A stretch of DNA of 64,000 nucleotides from Bacteroidota bacterium (GTDB lineage: Bacteria; Bacteroidota; Bacteroidia; Bacteroidales; VadinHA17). The DNA is taken from NCBI GenBank assembly GCA_022561875.1, contig JADFQJ010000006.1, positions 1-64,000 on the forward strand, given 5' to 3'. The translations under genes were made by a program, and so were the position numbers. The first letter of the stretch is position 1; each line of letters starts with the position of its first letter. Shown in pieces: positions 18,646 through 29,027 of this stretch. Under the pieces are notes generated by a model. The model did no database searches and had not been told where the DNA came from. It was given only the letters and a program-made list of their open reading frames with translations.

Positions 18646-20169
18646 ATGGAAAAAAAGAAAACACTGCTAATGATATTAGACGGATGGGGAATTGGCAACA
18701 AATCAAAAGCTGATGTAATTTGGCATGCTGAAACACCCAATATGGATAGATTCCATAATAAATACCCTCATTCGCAATTACATGCCTCAGGAAAGAATGT
18801 TGGCCTTCCCGATGGACAAATGGGTAATTCTGAAGTAGGGCATATGAATATTGGTGCAGGCAGGATTATTTATCAGGATTTTGTACGTATAAATAAAGCT
18901 GTTCAGGATGATTCAATTATGCAGAATCCACACCTGAATGAAGCTTTTACTTATGCGAAAGAAAAGAAAAAGAAAGTTCATCTGCTTGGACTTGTCGGTT
19001 ATGGAGGGGTTCATTCATCACAAAAACATTTATATAAGCTATGCGATATGGCCGGGTCTTTCGGACTTAAGGATGTATATATTCATGCTCTTACCGACGG
19101 CAGGGACACTGATCCCCGAAGCGGAAAAGGATTTATCAAAGAATTGCTCGAATATCTTGAAGGATCATCTGTGAAAATTGCCAGTCTGGTGGGAAGGTAC
19201 TACACTATGGACCGTGATAACCGTTGGGAAAGGATCAGGGAAGGATATGACTTAATGGTGAAAGGGAAAGGCAAACCGGCACATGACATTATTCAGGCTA
19301 TTCAGGAATCATACGATAATGGTGTTACAGATGAATTTATAAAACCGGTAATCTGTGCAGATGAAAACGATAAACCTGTTGCACTGATCGAGGAGGGTGA
19401 TGTGATTGTATGTTTTAACTTCAGGACCGACCGCCTCCGGCAAATAACAATTGCTCTTACACAGAAAGAAATACCAGAGTATGGAATGTCAGTAATGGAT
19501 TTAAGGTACTATACCCTTACACAATATGATGATAATTTCAAGGGGGTTAAAGTTGTTTTTGATAAACAGGATATTACAAATACCCTTGGGGAAATACTCG
19601 CGAAGAATGGAAAAAAACAGATACGGATTGCTGAAACCGAAAAATATGCGCATGTTACTTTTTTCTTTTCAGGAGGAAGGGAAGATGAATTCGGGAATGA
19701 GAAACGCATAATGATCCCGTCTCCAAAAGTTGCTACATACGATCTGCAACCTGAGATGAATGCCTGTAAAGTGAAAAATGCTATTGTGAATGAACTGAAT
19801 AAAAATGAAGTTGATTTTGTATGTCTCAATTTTGCTAACGGCGATATGGTGGGACATACCGGTGTTTATGAAGCTATCAAAAAGGCTATTGAAACAGTGG
19901 ACCAATGCGTTGGGGAGGTTGTTGATGCTGCCCGGTCGAATGGATATGAAGTTATGATAATTGCCGATCATGGGAATGCTGATAATGCCCTTAATCCCGA
20001 TGGATCGCCAAATACTGCTCATTCTCTGAATCCCGTTCCATGTATTATTGTGAGCGACCGGTATGGATCGGTGGAAGATGGAATACTCGCAGATGTTGCT
20101 CCGACAATTCTATCTATGATGGATTTGGAAATTCCTGAAGAAATGAATGGGAAAGTGCTTATTAAATAA
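18646..20169 (+). CDS. gpmI: 2,3-bisphosphoglycerate-independent phosphoglycerate mutase
   Basis: GpmI interconverts 3- and 2-phosphoglycerate in glycolysis using two Mn2+ ions and a phosphoserine intermediate. The 507-residue length is standard. LMILDGWGIG near residue 8 holds the first metal Asp; MGNSEVGHMNIGAGR near 62-76 contains the catalytic Ser. ALTDGRDTDPRSG and GRYYTMDRDNRWER form the substrate site, and the C-terminal VGHTG, IIADHGNAD and NTAHSLNPVP carry the remaining metal ligands. No cofactor-dependent GpmA is visible in the window. Confidence 0.97.
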   Translation: MEKKKTLLMILDGWGIGNKSKADVIWHAETPNMDRFHNKYPHSQLHASGKNVGLPDGQMGNSEVGHMNIGAGRIIYQDFVRINKAVQDDSIMQNPHLNEAFTYAKEKKKKVHLLGLVGYGGVHSSQKHLYKLCDMAGSFGLKDVYIHALTDGRDTDPRSGKGFIKELLEYLEGSSVKIASLVGRYYTMDRDNRWERIREGYDLMVKGKGKPAHDIIQAIQESYDNGVTDEFIKPVICADENDKPVALIEEGDVIVCFNFRTDRLRQITIALTQKEIPEYGMSVMDLRYYTLTQYDDNFKGVKVVFDKQDITNTLGEILAKNGKKQIRIAETEKYAHVTFFFSGGREDEFGNEKRIMIPSPKVATYDLQPEMNACKVKNAIVNELNKNEVDFVCLNFANGDMVGHTGVYEAIKKAIETVDQCVGEVVDAARSNGYEVMIIADHGNADNALNPDGSPNTAHSLNPVPCIIVSDRYGSVEDGILADVAPTILSMMDLEIPEEMNGKVLIK

Positions 20170-20189
20170 AATTTTCAATTGACAGGAAT

Positions 20190-20786
20190 TTGTTACAAAT
20201 AGATCATACAATTATATGCCTTGACCTGCTGGAACAAAAATTTGTTTGCGATGTTGCAAAATGTAAAGGGGCTTGTTGCAGGTATGGCGACTCAGGAGCG
20301 CCACTGGAAGAGGATGAAGGGGAGAAACTTAAAAAAGACTTTCAGAAAATTAAGCCTTTCCTCAGGAAAGAGGGAATACTTGCTATTGAGGAACAGGGAA
20401 CCAGTATCAAGGATGATGATGGCGATCTTGTAACACCACTGATAAACAGGAAAGAATGTGTATATACTTATCTGGAGAATTGTATTTATAAATGTGGGAT
20501 TGAAAAAGCCTGGATTGAGAAGAAAATTAAATTCAGAAAACCTGAATCATGCCATCTGTTCCCTGTACGAAGGAAGAAATATCCTGATTTTGAAGCTGTT
20601 AATTATGAGAAATGGGCTATATGCCGGTCTGCAAGAACTCTTGGAATAAAAAAAAACATACCTGTATACAAGTTTCTTAATGAAGCACTGGTAAGAGTGT
20701 ATGGAAAAATATGGTACATGAAGCTGGAAAAAGCGGCAAACCTATTGGATAAAAAACAAACAATAAACAATAACCCTAACCTTTAA
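20190..20786 (+). CDS. DUF3109 family Cys-rich protein
   Basis: The 198-residue protein belongs to DUF3109, a Bacteroidota family of unknown function. The conserved cysteines are visible: FVCDVAKCKGACCRYGDSG near residues 18-36, KECVYT, NCIYKCGIE, ESCHLFPVR and WAICRSAR. The pattern is reminiscent of CxxCxxCC-type zinc or iron-sulfur cluster proteins, but the metal is not known to me. The start is a TTG at 20190 preceded by the fair ribosome binding site CAGGAA. It follows gpmI by 20 bp and precedes the M20 peptidase by 9 bp, so the three are likely cotranscribed. Confidence 0.85.
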   Translation: MLQIDHTIICLDLLEQKFVCDVAKCKGACCRYGDSGAPLEEDEGEKLKKDFQKIKPFLRKEGILAIEEQGTSIKDDDGDLVTPLINRKECVYTYLENCIYKCGIEKAWIEKKIKFRKPESCHLFPVRRKKYPDFEAVNYEKWAICRSARTLGIKKNIPVYKFLNEALVRVYGKIWYMKLEKAANLLDKKQTINNNPNL

Positions 20787-20795
20787 TATCAACTT

Positions 20796-22163
20796 ATGGA
20801 AACTATAAAGAATTACATTGAAGAAAACAGGGAGAGATTCCTTGAAGAACTCTTTGATCTGATAAGGATCCCATCTGTCAGTTCAAAAGCTGAAAACAAA
20901 AATGATATGTTCAGAGCTGCAGAATTTATCAGGGATCAGCTTCTCAAAGCAGGTGCTGATAAAGCTGAAGTATATAAAACCGACGGGCATCCGGTGATCT
21001 ATGGTGAGAAAATAATCGGTGATGACAAACCAACTGTCCTTGTGTATGGTCATTATGATGTCCAGCCTGCTGAACCACTTGAAAAATGGGACTCTGATCC
21101 TTTTGAGCCGGAGATACGTGAGGGGAAAATTTATGCCAGGGGTGCTGATGATGATAAAGGACAACTGTTCATGCATCTGAAAGCTTTTGAATTCATGATG
21201 AGAACGGAAACGCTGCCTTGCAATATCAAATTTATGATAGAAGGAGAGGAAGAAATAGGTTCTCCTAACCTGAAAATATTTTGTCAAAAATATAAAAATA
21301 TGCTGGCATCTGATGTGATCCTTGTTTCCGATACTACTATGATTGCACGGGATATTCCTTCAATCACTGTAGGGTTACGGGGTTTGAGCTATATGGAGGT
21401 TGAGGTTACCGGCCCTGACAGGGACCTTCATTCAGGACTGTACGGGGGAGCAGTGGTAAACCCGGTTAATGTTTTGAGTAAAATGATCGCATCTCTCACG
21501 GATGAGAATAACAGGGTGACAATTAAGGGATTTTATGATGATGTTCTTGAAGCAACTGACGAAGAGAGAAAAGAGTTGGCTAAAAGACCTTTCAATATTG
21601 ATGAATATAAAAAATCAATCAATGTTGACGAAGTAACCGGCGAGGTAGGATATACCACTATCGAGAGACTTGGTATCAGACCTTCTCTTGATGTGAATGG
21701 AATATGGGGTGGATATACCGGGGAAGGTGCGAAGACCATTCTGCCTTCAAAGGCCTCGGCAAAAATATCAATGAGACTGGTGCCCAATCAGAAATCAAAA
21801 AAAATAGATAAATTATTCGAGGAGCATTTTAAATCAATTGCCCCTGAAGGTGTGAAGGTTAAGGTACGTAGCCTGCATAGTGGAGAAGGATATGTCGCGC
21901 CTGTTGATTCACCTGCCTATCTGGCTGCCAGCAAGGCTTGTGAAGATACTTTCGGTAAAAAACCGATACCCGTGCGAAGTGGAGGTAGTATACCTGTTGT
22001 TGCTGATTTCGAGGAGGTACTGGGAGTGAAATCTATCCTCCTGGGATTCGGACTCGATTCGGATGCAATTCATTCGCCAAACGAGAATTATCCATTGTAT
22101 AATTTCTTTAAAGGAATTGAGACAATTCCGTTATTTTTCAAATATTTTGCTGAAATGAAGTAA
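20796..22163 (+). CDS. M20 family metallopeptidase (dipeptidase)
   Basis: The 455-residue protein is a zinc dipeptidase or carnosinase-like enzyme of family M20. Metal ligands and catalytic residues are in place: GHYDVQPA (His and Asp) near residues 86-93, GADDDKGQ near 115, EGEEEIGS near 149-156 and a late His in DAIHSPNENY near 427. It keeps the lid domain with GLYGGAVVNPVN. No signal peptide is present, so it acts in the cytoplasm on peptides. The exact substrate is not predictable. Confidence 0.93.
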   Translation: METIKNYIEENRERFLEELFDLIRIPSVSSKAENKNDMFRAAEFIRDQLLKAGADKAEVYKTDGHPVIYGEKIIGDDKPTVLVYGHYDVQPAEPLEKWDSDPFEPEIREGKIYARGADDDKGQLFMHLKAFEFMMRTETLPCNIKFMIEGEEEIGSPNLKIFCQKYKNMLASDVILVSDTTMIARDIPSITVGLRGLSYMEVEVTGPDRDLHSGLYGGAVVNPVNVLSKMIASLTDENNRVTIKGFYDDVLEATDEERKELAKRPFNIDEYKKSINVDEVTGEVGYTTIERLGIRPSLDVNGIWGGYTGEGAKTILPSKASAKISMRLVPNQKSKKIDKLFEEHFKSIAPEGVKVKVRSLHSGEGYVAPVDSPAYLAASKACEDTFGKKPIPVRSGGSIPVVADFEEVLGVKSILLGFGLDSDAIHSPNENYPLYNFFKGIETIPLFFKYFAEMK

Positions 22164-22282
22164 AATACGTTTTTGTTTAACCAAACCGACCTTAGTGTAT
22201 TTTTTTTGGGGTAAAGCAAAAAAAAGATATTAAAAAATTATCAACACCCCTTGAATATTGGGGGTAGTTTATCAAAATGTTG

Positions 22283-22290
22283 TATATTTG
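22283..22290 (+). promoter_or_regulatory. Promoter and operator-like region of glnN
   Basis: TATATTTG fits TAnnTTTG, with TTG at 22258-22260 22 bp upstream. Around it are G/C-run inverted repeats: TTTTTGGGG (22203-22211) with CCCCAAAAA (22301-22309), and ACCCC (22246-22250) with GGGGT (22261-22265). Nitrogen control at this site is plausible but unproven. Confidence 0.4.
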
Positions 22291-22320
22291 TCCCATTAAC
22301 CCCCAAAAATTATATTATAA

Positions 22321-24510
22321 ATGGCAAAATTAAGATTTCAGGCATTGCAGGAAGTGATATCCAGGCAGCCGAAAGAAGTAAAATTTCCTTCAAACAAAAT
22401 TTCCGATTATTATGGGCAGTTAGTATTTAATCAGTCAAAGATGGAGCGTTATCTGTCACACGGGGCGTATAAGAGTGTAATAACCGCAATTGAGGAAAGC
22501 AAATCGATTGACAGGAAAGTGGCTGATCAGGTAGCGCTTGGAATGAAAGCCTGGGCGATAGAAATGGGTGTTACGCATTATTGCCACTGGTTTCATCCGC
22601 TTACGGATACTACTGCTGAAAAACACGATGCTTTCATTGAGTTTGGCAATTATGGAGGAGTGGTTGAGAATTTTTCCGGCGAACTGCTTGCACAACAGGA
22701 ACCTGATGCTTCCAGTTTCCCCAGCGGAGGGATCCGGAATACTTTCGAAGCCAGGGGGTATACAGCCTGGGATGTCTCTTCTCCGGCATTTATTCTTGGT
22801 AATACACTTTGTATTCCAACAGTTTTTGTCTCCTATACAGGCGAAGCCCTTGATTACAAAACGCCTCTTTTAAAAGCGCTCTCTGCAGTTGATAAAGCAT
22901 CAGTTGAGGTATGTAAATATTTTGACAAAAATATTACTAAGGTTACTGCAAATCTCGGGTGTGAGCAGGAATATTTCCTGATTGATGAAGCTCTGTATCA
23001 GGCCCGCCCCGATCTGATACTCACTGAACGAACACTAATGGGACATAGATCATCAAAGGACCAGCAATTGGGTGATCATTATCTTACATCTATCCCTGAG
23101 AGGGTAAAAGCTTTCATGAAAGCTTTTGAGATTGAAGCATACAAGCTTGGGATACCGGTTAAAACACGTCATAATGAAGTAGCTCCTAACCAGTACGAAT
23201 GTACTCCGATTTTCGAAGAGGTTAATCTTGCTAATGACCATAATCAATTGTTAATGGACCTGATGAAAAGGGTTGGCCGTCAACATAATTTAAGGGTACT
23301 GTTCCATGAAAAACCTTTTGCCGGGATCAATGGCTCGGGAAAACATAATAACTGGTCACTGATGACTAATACAGGTATCAACCTTTTCTCCCCGGGAAAA
23401 AACCCAAAGGGTAATTTGCAGTTCCTTACATTTTTAGTTTGTGTGCTGAAAGCTGTTTATAAAAACCAGGATCTCATCAGAGCAAGTATCCTCACAGCCG
23501 GTAATTCTGAACGCCTGGGTGCTAATGAGGCGCCTCCTGCAATCATTTCTGTTTTTCTTGGGAAAAAAATAGCCGAAACCCTTGATGAAATTGTGGAAAA
23601 AGTAAGTGACAGGAAAATGACCCCTGATGAAAAAACAGAACTTAAACTGGGAATTGGTAAAATTCCTGAAATACTTCTGGATAATACGGACAGGAACAGG
23701 ACTTCCCCTTTTGCTTTTACCGGCAACAGGTTTGAATTCCGGGCGGTAGGTTCTTCTGCTAACTGTGCCACATCCATGATAATTCTTAATGTTGCAGTTG
23801 CGGATCAGCTTAATAAGTTTAAAAAGCTTGTGGATAAGCTTATTAGCGATGGGATAAAGAAGGACGAAGCTATATTCCAGATATTGAAGAAATATATCGT
23901 GGAAACTAAAAAGATCCGGTTTGAAGGGGACAACTACAGTGAGGAGTGGAAAAAAGAAGCTTTAAAAAGAGGATTAACAAATATTACTTCTGTTCCCGAA
24001 TCTTTGTCAAATTATCTTAAACCGGAGAGCAAAGACCTGTTAATACGAAATGGCATTTTTAATGAAAGGGAACTGATTGGAAGGGTTGAAGTTGAATATG
24101 AAAAATATGTAATGAAAATCCAGATTGAAGCACGTGTTCTTGGAGATATTGCCATGAACCATATAATTCCAACAGCAGTTAAATACTTAAATACACTTAT
24201 TGATAATGTAAAAGGTTTGAATGAAATATTCGAAAATAAAGAATTTGAAGAATTGGCCGGCGCCAGGAAAGAATTGATTAAAGAAGTATCGCACCATATT
24301 TCTTCTATTAAACAAAAAGTTCATGAAATGATTGAGGAAAGAAAAGTAGCCAATAAAATAGATGATATTACAGAAAAAGCTACTGTATATCACAAAAATG
24401 TCAGCCCATTTCTTAATGTCATCAGGTACCATATCGATAAGCTCGAACTTACCGTAGATGATGAAATATGGCCTCTGCCAAAGTACAGAGAACTTTTATT
24501 TACCCGGTGA
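22321..24510 (+). CDS. glnN: Glutamine synthetase type III
   Basis: This makes glutamine from glutamate, ammonia and ATP. At 729 residues it is the large GSIII form common in Bacteroidota. The N-terminal domain includes THYCHWFHPLT, typical of GSIII. The catalytic core has CEQEYFLID with metal Glu residues, KTRHNEVAPNQYE, NGSGKHNNWSL with the ATP-site His, and GNRFEFRAVGSSAN. The GSIII-specific C-terminal helical extension follows. A gap of 157 bp upstream carries a good -7 element and symmetrical G/C runs. Gene symbol glnN is used for this type. Confidence 0.96.
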   Translation: MAKLRFQALQEVISRQPKEVKFPSNKISDYYGQLVFNQSKMERYLSHGAYKSVITAIEESKSIDRKVADQVALGMKAWAIEMGVTHYCHWFHPLTDTTAEKHDAFIEFGNYGGVVENFSGELLAQQEPDASSFPSGGIRNTFEARGYTAWDVSSPAFILGNTLCIPTVFVSYTGEALDYKTPLLKALSAVDKASVEVCKYFDKNITKVTANLGCEQEYFLIDEALYQARPDLILTERTLMGHRSSKDQQLGDHYLTSIPERVKAFMKAFEIEAYKLGIPVKTRHNEVAPNQYECTPIFEEVNLANDHNQLLMDLMKRVGRQHNLRVLFHEKPFAGINGSGKHNNWSLMTNTGINLFSPGKNPKGNLQFLTFLVCVLKAVYKNQDLIRASILTAGNSERLGANEAPPAIISVFLGKKIAETLDEIVEKVSDRKMTPDEKTELKLGIGKIPEILLDNTDRNRTSPFAFTGNRFEFRAVGSSANCATSMIILNVAVADQLNKFKKLVDKLISDGIKKDEAIFQILKKYIVETKKIRFEGDNYSEEWKKEALKRGLTNITSVPESLSNYLKPESKDLLIRNGIFNERELIGRVEVEYEKYVMKIQIEARVLGDIAMNHIIPTAVKYLNTLIDNVKGLNEIFENKEFEELAGARKELIKEVSHHISSIKQKVHEMIEERKVANKIDDITEKATVYHKNVSPFLNVIRYHIDKLELTVDDEIWPLPKYRELLFTR

Positions 24511-24596
24511 TTAGACCGGTTACAGAAACTTGCACCTTGTTCTTATTGATTAAAAAAATACTTACTTTTACTGATAATTAAGTAATAGTTTATTAA

Positions 24597-26576
24597 ATGG
24601 GTAAATGTAAATTTCTCCTTTTATTGTTTTTGGCAGTGATGTTGTGTTTTTCCAATCTGCTTGCTCAAAAAAGAAAAGTTGAGAAAGCTGATGAAGCCTT
24701 TTACGCCGGTGAGTATTTTGATGCAGTTGACCTGTATAAAGATGCATATTCCCGCATACATGACCGTACGGAACGAACGCGTATAGCATTTCAAATTGGA
24801 GAATGTTATTACAAAATGAACGAGTCAAAGTATGCAAAAACCTGGTTCAAAAAAGCTGTGACAAAAGAATACCACAATCCTGTTGCAATTCTCCGGTATG
24901 CTGAAGTATTAAAAATGGAAGGGAAATATGAAGATGCCATAAATGAATACAACCATTATAAACAACTTGTTCCTGACGACTTTCATGCAAGTGATGGTAT
25001 ACTTTCATGCGAGTTGGCGCTTCAATGGATAGATAATCCTACCGGATACAAAGTAGAGGGAATGAAATATATAAACTCAAGAAATAGTGATTTTAGTCCC
25101 GCTTTTGCCAGGGATGACTACCGGATCATAATTTTTACGTCTGCACGCGATGAATCTTCAGGCAATGACATCCATGGAGGAACCGGTCAGAATTTTACCG
25201 ATCTGTATGAGACTAAAATGGACAGGAAAGGAAAGTGGAGTACACCTGTTCCTATCGAAGAGCTAAATACTGAGTATGAGGAAGGCACTCCTGCATTTAC
25301 AAGTGATTATAATACTATGTATTTTACAAGGTGTGTAGTTAGCAAAAGAAAAAAACTGGGATGTACTATTTTTAAAACTGTCAGAACCGGCTCTTCATGG
25401 AGTAACCCCGAACCTGTTAAGATTGCAGATGACAGCCTGATTGTTGCTCATCCTTCCGTGAGTGATGATGGAATGACAATGTACTTTGTATCCGATATGC
25501 CGGACGGATTTGGGGGTAAAGATTTATGGATGGTAACCAGGACTGCTGAAGGGGCAGATTGGAGTAATCCTGAAAATCTCGGAGAGGATATTAATACGGA
25601 AGGAGATGAAATGTTCCCGTTTATTCATCCGGACGGTACTTTGTATTTTTCATCAGACTATCATCTGGGAATGGGCGGATTGGATATTTTCCAGGCTACA
25701 CGGACAATAGATGGGGGTTGGAAGGTGGGAAATATGAAATATCCGGTAAATTCATCAGCAGATGATTTCGGAATAGTAATAGAAAGAGATTCGGAAAAAG
25801 GATTTTTCAGTTCTACAAGGAGAGGAAGAGGGAATGATGAGATTTATTCTTTTATTCTTCCTCCCCTTAAGTTTAACCTGATCGGTGTGGTAAGGGATGA
25901 GGAATCAGAAGAACCTCTCGCTAAAGCAACAGTAAAGCTTATTGGAAGTGACGGGATGAATATTGAAACAGAAACAGTCGAGGATGGTTCTTTTAAATTT
26001 ATGCTTAAATCAAATACCGATTACATATTTATTGGTTCAAAAAGAGGATACCTGAACAATAAAGGAAGAGAAACCACTAAAGGACAAAATGAAAGTAAAG
26101 ATTTTCAGACAACAATCCTGTTATCTTCTATTGATAACCCAATTGAAATTCCGAATATCTTTTACGATTTTGCCAAATGGGATCTGCGGCCTGAGTCGAT
26201 GGTATCACTTGATAAACTTGTAGAGACATTGCTGGATAATCCCAATGTGACTATTGAATTAATATCTCACACTGACTCACGGGATACTGAAGAATTTAAC
26301 CAGGATCTGTCACAAAAAAGAGCCCAATCTGTTGTTGATTACCTTATTGAAAAGGGAATTGTTCCGGACAGACTTTCAGCAAAAGGATATGGTGAGTCTC
26401 GTCCAAAAGTAATTGATGCAAAACTGGCAAAAGATCATACTTTCATTAAGGAGGGAGATATTCTTGATGAAGCTTATATTAATAAATTAACAACTTCCCA
26501 ACAAAAAGAGATAACTCACCAGATAAACCGGCGGACAGAATTCCAGGTCCTGCGGACCGACTACGAATCCGATTAG
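24597..26576 (+). CDS. porE: PorE-like OmpA family protein (T9SS-associated)
   Basis: The 659-residue exported protein has the domain order of PorE: signal peptide (residues 1-23, ending LLAQ), TPR-like helices (about 25-150), a six-bladed PD40/WD40-like propeller (about 165-425, repeated DFSPAF, EGTPAF, AHPSVS, MFPFIHPDG), a carboxypeptidase-regulatory domain (430-510) and a C-terminal OmpA-like peptidoglycan-binding domain (FYDFAKWDLRP, ISHTDSRDTEEFNQDLSQKRAQSVV, RRTEF). PorE links the T9SS trans-envelope complex to peptidoglycan. Many paralogous OmpA/PD40 proteins share this order, so orthology to porE is likely but not certain. It is monocistronic between glnN and purM. Confidence 0.75.
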   Translation: MGKCKFLLLLFLAVMLCFSNLLAQKRKVEKADEAFYAGEYFDAVDLYKDAYSRIHDRTERTRIAFQIGECYYKMNESKYAKTWFKKAVTKEYHNPVAILRYAEVLKMEGKYEDAINEYNHYKQLVPDDFHASDGILSCELALQWIDNPTGYKVEGMKYINSRNSDFSPAFARDDYRIIIFTSARDESSGNDIHGGTGQNFTDLYETKMDRKGKWSTPVPIEELNTEYEEGTPAFTSDYNTMYFTRCVVSKRKKLGCTIFKTVRTGSSWSNPEPVKIADDSLIVAHPSVSDDGMTMYFVSDMPDGFGGKDLWMVTRTAEGADWSNPENLGEDINTEGDEMFPFIHPDGTLYFSSDYHLGMGGLDIFQATRTIDGGWKVGNMKYPVNSSADDFGIVIERDSEKGFFSSTRRGRGNDEIYSFILPPLKFNLIGVVRDEESEEPLAKATVKLIGSDGMNIETETVEDGSFKFMLKSNTDYIFIGSKRGYLNNKGRETTKGQNESKDFQTTILLSSIDNPIEIPNIFYDFAKWDLRPESMVSLDKLVETLLDNPNVTIELISHTDSRDTEEFNQDLSQKRAQSVVDYLIEKGIVPDRLSAKGYGESRPKVIDAKLAKDHTFIKEGDILDEAYINKLTTSQQKEITHQINRRTEFQVLRTDYESD

Positions 26577-26654
26577 TTGTTGTATGCTGTTGCAGCAGGC
26601 AAAAGCCCAAAAGAATTATTACCTTTGCAGAGCTGAAATAAATACTCCGGATGT

Positions 26655-27821
26655 ATGATAAATGAGGCAAGATATGATCGCAGAGGCGTCTCGGCATCTA
26701 AAGAAGACATTCATATGGCTCTTAAAGATATAGATAAGGGCTTATATCCTGAGGCATTTTGCAAAGTGATCCCGGATATTCTGGGTGACGACCCGGCATA
26801 TTGCAATATAATGCATGCCGATGGGGCGGGGACAAAATCATCCCTTGCATATGTTTACTGGAAAGAAACCGGAGATATCTCTGTCTGGAAAGGTATTGCC
26901 CGGGATGCTGTTGTTATGAATCTGGACGACTTGCTTTGTGTTGGTGCAACAGGGAATATTGTCCTTTCATCTACACTGGGGAGAAATAGAAATCTTATAT
27001 CCGGTGAAGTTATTTCTGCAATTATTAATGGGACCGAAGAGGTGCTGAAGGAATTGAGAGAGCTGGGAATATCAATTTTTTCCTCCGGTGGTGAAACAGC
27101 TGATCTGGGTGATCTCGTCAGGACAATCGTTGTTGATTCTACCGTAATCACCAGGATGAAGAGATCTGATGTCATTATTAATGATATCAGGCATGGAGAT
27201 GTGATCGTAGGATTGTCTTCCAGCGGAAAAGCATCGTATGAAAATGAATATAACGGCGGTATGGGAAGTAACGGCCTGACATCAGCAAGGCATGATGTGT
27301 TCAATCATTACCTGGCTTCAAAATATCCCGAAAGTTTTGATCCGCATGTGCCTGATGAATTGATATATACCGGTGATTACCGGTTGACCGATGATATTGA
27401 GGGACTGGGAGTGGATGCCGGTAAGCTTGTTCTCTCGCCTACCCGTACATATGCCCCTGTGATCATGGAAGTGTTGAAGCAATACAGGAAGAAGATACAT
27501 GGAATGATACATTGCAGCGGAGGAGCTCAAACAAAAGTTCTTAATTTTATCTCCTGCCTGCATGTGGTAAAAGACCGTATGTTCCCTATACCGCCTCTTT
27601 TCAGAATTATCCGGGAGCAATCCGGAACATCGTGGAAAGAAATGTACAAAGTATTTAATATGGGACACCGGTTTGAAATATACGTTGATCAGAATATCGC
27701 ACAAGATATTATTTCCATTTCAAAAGGATTTAATATTGATGCCGGGATTATTGGACATTGTATTGACTTCAAAGGAAAAAAACTTACAATTTCAGGAGAG
27801 ATGGGGACATTTTCTTATTAA
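26655..27821 (+). CDS. purM: Phosphoribosylformylglycinamidine cyclo-ligase
   Basis: PurM closes the imidazole ring to form AIR in purine synthesis. The 388-residue protein is the longer Bacteroidota variant of the enzyme. It contains HADGAGTKSSLAY, the RDAVVMNLDDLLCVGA substrate/ATP segment, FSSGGETADLGD and GDVIVGLSSSGKASYENEYNGGMGSNGLT. The family's D-G-V-G-T-K motif is here D-G-A-G-T-K. The gene starts with ATG at 26655, 78 bp after the PorE-like gene. It lies 36 bp before prfA, so the two may form an operon with pyrF. Confidence 0.93.
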   Translation: MINEARYDRRGVSASKEDIHMALKDIDKGLYPEAFCKVIPDILGDDPAYCNIMHADGAGTKSSLAYVYWKETGDISVWKGIARDAVVMNLDDLLCVGATGNIVLSSTLGRNRNLISGEVISAIINGTEEVLKELRELGISIFSSGGETADLGDLVRTIVVDSTVITRMKRSDVIINDIRHGDVIVGLSSSGKASYENEYNGGMGSNGLTSARHDVFNHYLASKYPESFDPHVPDELIYTGDYRLTDDIEGLGVDAGKLVLSPTRTYAPVIMEVLKQYRKKIHGMIHCSGGAQTKVLNFISCLHVVKDRMFPIPPLFRIIREQSGTSWKEMYKVFNMGHRFEIYVDQNIAQDIISISKGFNIDAGIIGHCIDFKGKKLTISGEMGTFSY

Positions 27822-27857
27822 TTAATTTCAAAGAATCATTGTTATAAACTACAAATT

Positions 27858-28952
27858 ATGAGCAAGGAAGGCAACCTGATACTTGAAAAACTGGAAGGAG
27901 TAAAAGCCAGGTTTGAAGAAGTTCAGAAACTGATTGCAGAACCGGAGATCATCTCGGATATGAAGCGGTATATTCAATTGAAAAAAGAATACAAAAATCT
28001 GGAACCGATCAAAGATGCATTTGAAGAGTACAAGAATATTATTAGCAATATTGAATCGTCCCGTGAAATGCTTGAAAAAGAGAAAGACGAAGAGATGCGG
28101 GAAATGGCAAAGCTGGAACTGGAGGAGTTGAATGAAAGACTTCCCGGTTTGGAGGAAAATATCAAATTGTTACTTATACCGGAAGATGCTGAGGATGAAA
28201 AAAACGCCGTGGTTGAAATCAGGGCTGGTACCGGAGGTGATGAAGCCGGTATTTTTGCGGGCGATCTGTACCGTATGTATACAAAATTTTGTGAGGCTAA
28301 AAGATGGAAAATTGAAATTAACAGAATATCGGAAGGCACTGCCGGTGGGTTTAAAGAAATTGTTTTTTCCGTTTCCGGTAAAGGAGTTTATGGAGTTCTA
28401 AAATATGAGGCGGGAGTACATCGCGTTCAGCGTGTACCAAAGACAGAAACTCAGGGAAGAGTCCATACTTCTGCAGCTACTGTAGCAGTTCTCCCTGAGG
28501 CAGAGGAATTTGATGTCGAGATAAAGCAGGATGATATCAGGAAAGATACTTATTGTTCCTCAGGTCCCGGGGGGCAATCTGTAAATACTACCTACTCAGC
28601 AGTCAGACTTACACATATTCCCACCGGTATCGTTGTTACTTGCCAGGATCAGAAATCACAGCTAAAAAACCTGGATAAAGCCATGGCTGAATTGCGTACC
28701 AGGTTATATAATCTTGAGTATCAGAAGTATCTTGATGAAATCTCCTCAAAAAGGAAAACTATGATTTCTTCAGGCGACAGGTCGGCAAAAATCCGGACAT
28801 ATAACTACCCCCAGGGTAGGATGACCGACCACCGGATAAACCTGACAATGTATAACCTTGAGTCAATTATGAATGGTGATATTGAAGATATCATTGATAA
28901 ACTCAAGATAGCTGAAAATGCCGAACGCCTCAAAGAAAACGGACTGGACTAA
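27858..28952 (+). CDS. prfA: Peptide chain release factor 1
   Basis: RF1 reads UAA and UAG stop codons and triggers peptide release. The 364-residue length and the absence of a frameshift site indicate RF1, not RF2. The GGQ motif lies in [21 protein letters not shown] (about residue 238). The [19 protein letters not shown] segment is present, as is the C-terminal [15 protein letters not shown] segment. It is followed, after a 75-bp gap, by pyrF. The organism therefore uses conventional stop codons. Confidence 0.97.
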   Translation: MSKEGNLILEKLEGVKARFEEVQKLIAEPEIISDMKRYIQLKKEYKNLEPIKDAFEEYKNIISNIESSREMLEKEKDEEMREMAKLELEELNERLPGLEENIKLLLIPEDAEDEKNAVVEIRAGTGGDEAGIFAGDLYRMYTKFCEAKRWKIEINRISEGTAGGFKEIVFSVSGKGVYGVLKYEAGVHRVQRVPKTETQGRVHTSAATVAVLPEAEEFDVEIKQDDIRKDTYCSSGPGGQSVNTTYSAVRLTHIPTGIVVTCQDQKSQLKNLDKAMAELRTRLYNLEYQKYLDEISSKRKTMISSGDRSAKIRTYNYPQGRMTDHRINLTMYNLESIMNGDIEDIIDKLKIAENAERLKENGLD

Positions 28953-29027
28953 AATCATGGTTCATACGGAAAATGGATATTCCAAGATAACTACGTATTA
29001 TCCTGAAGAACCAAAATATTAACTAAT

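Noticed and set aside
28957-29022. A 21-codon ATG frame between prfA and pyrF
   Set aside because: It has no ribosome binding site, no recognisable features and is short enough to be chance.
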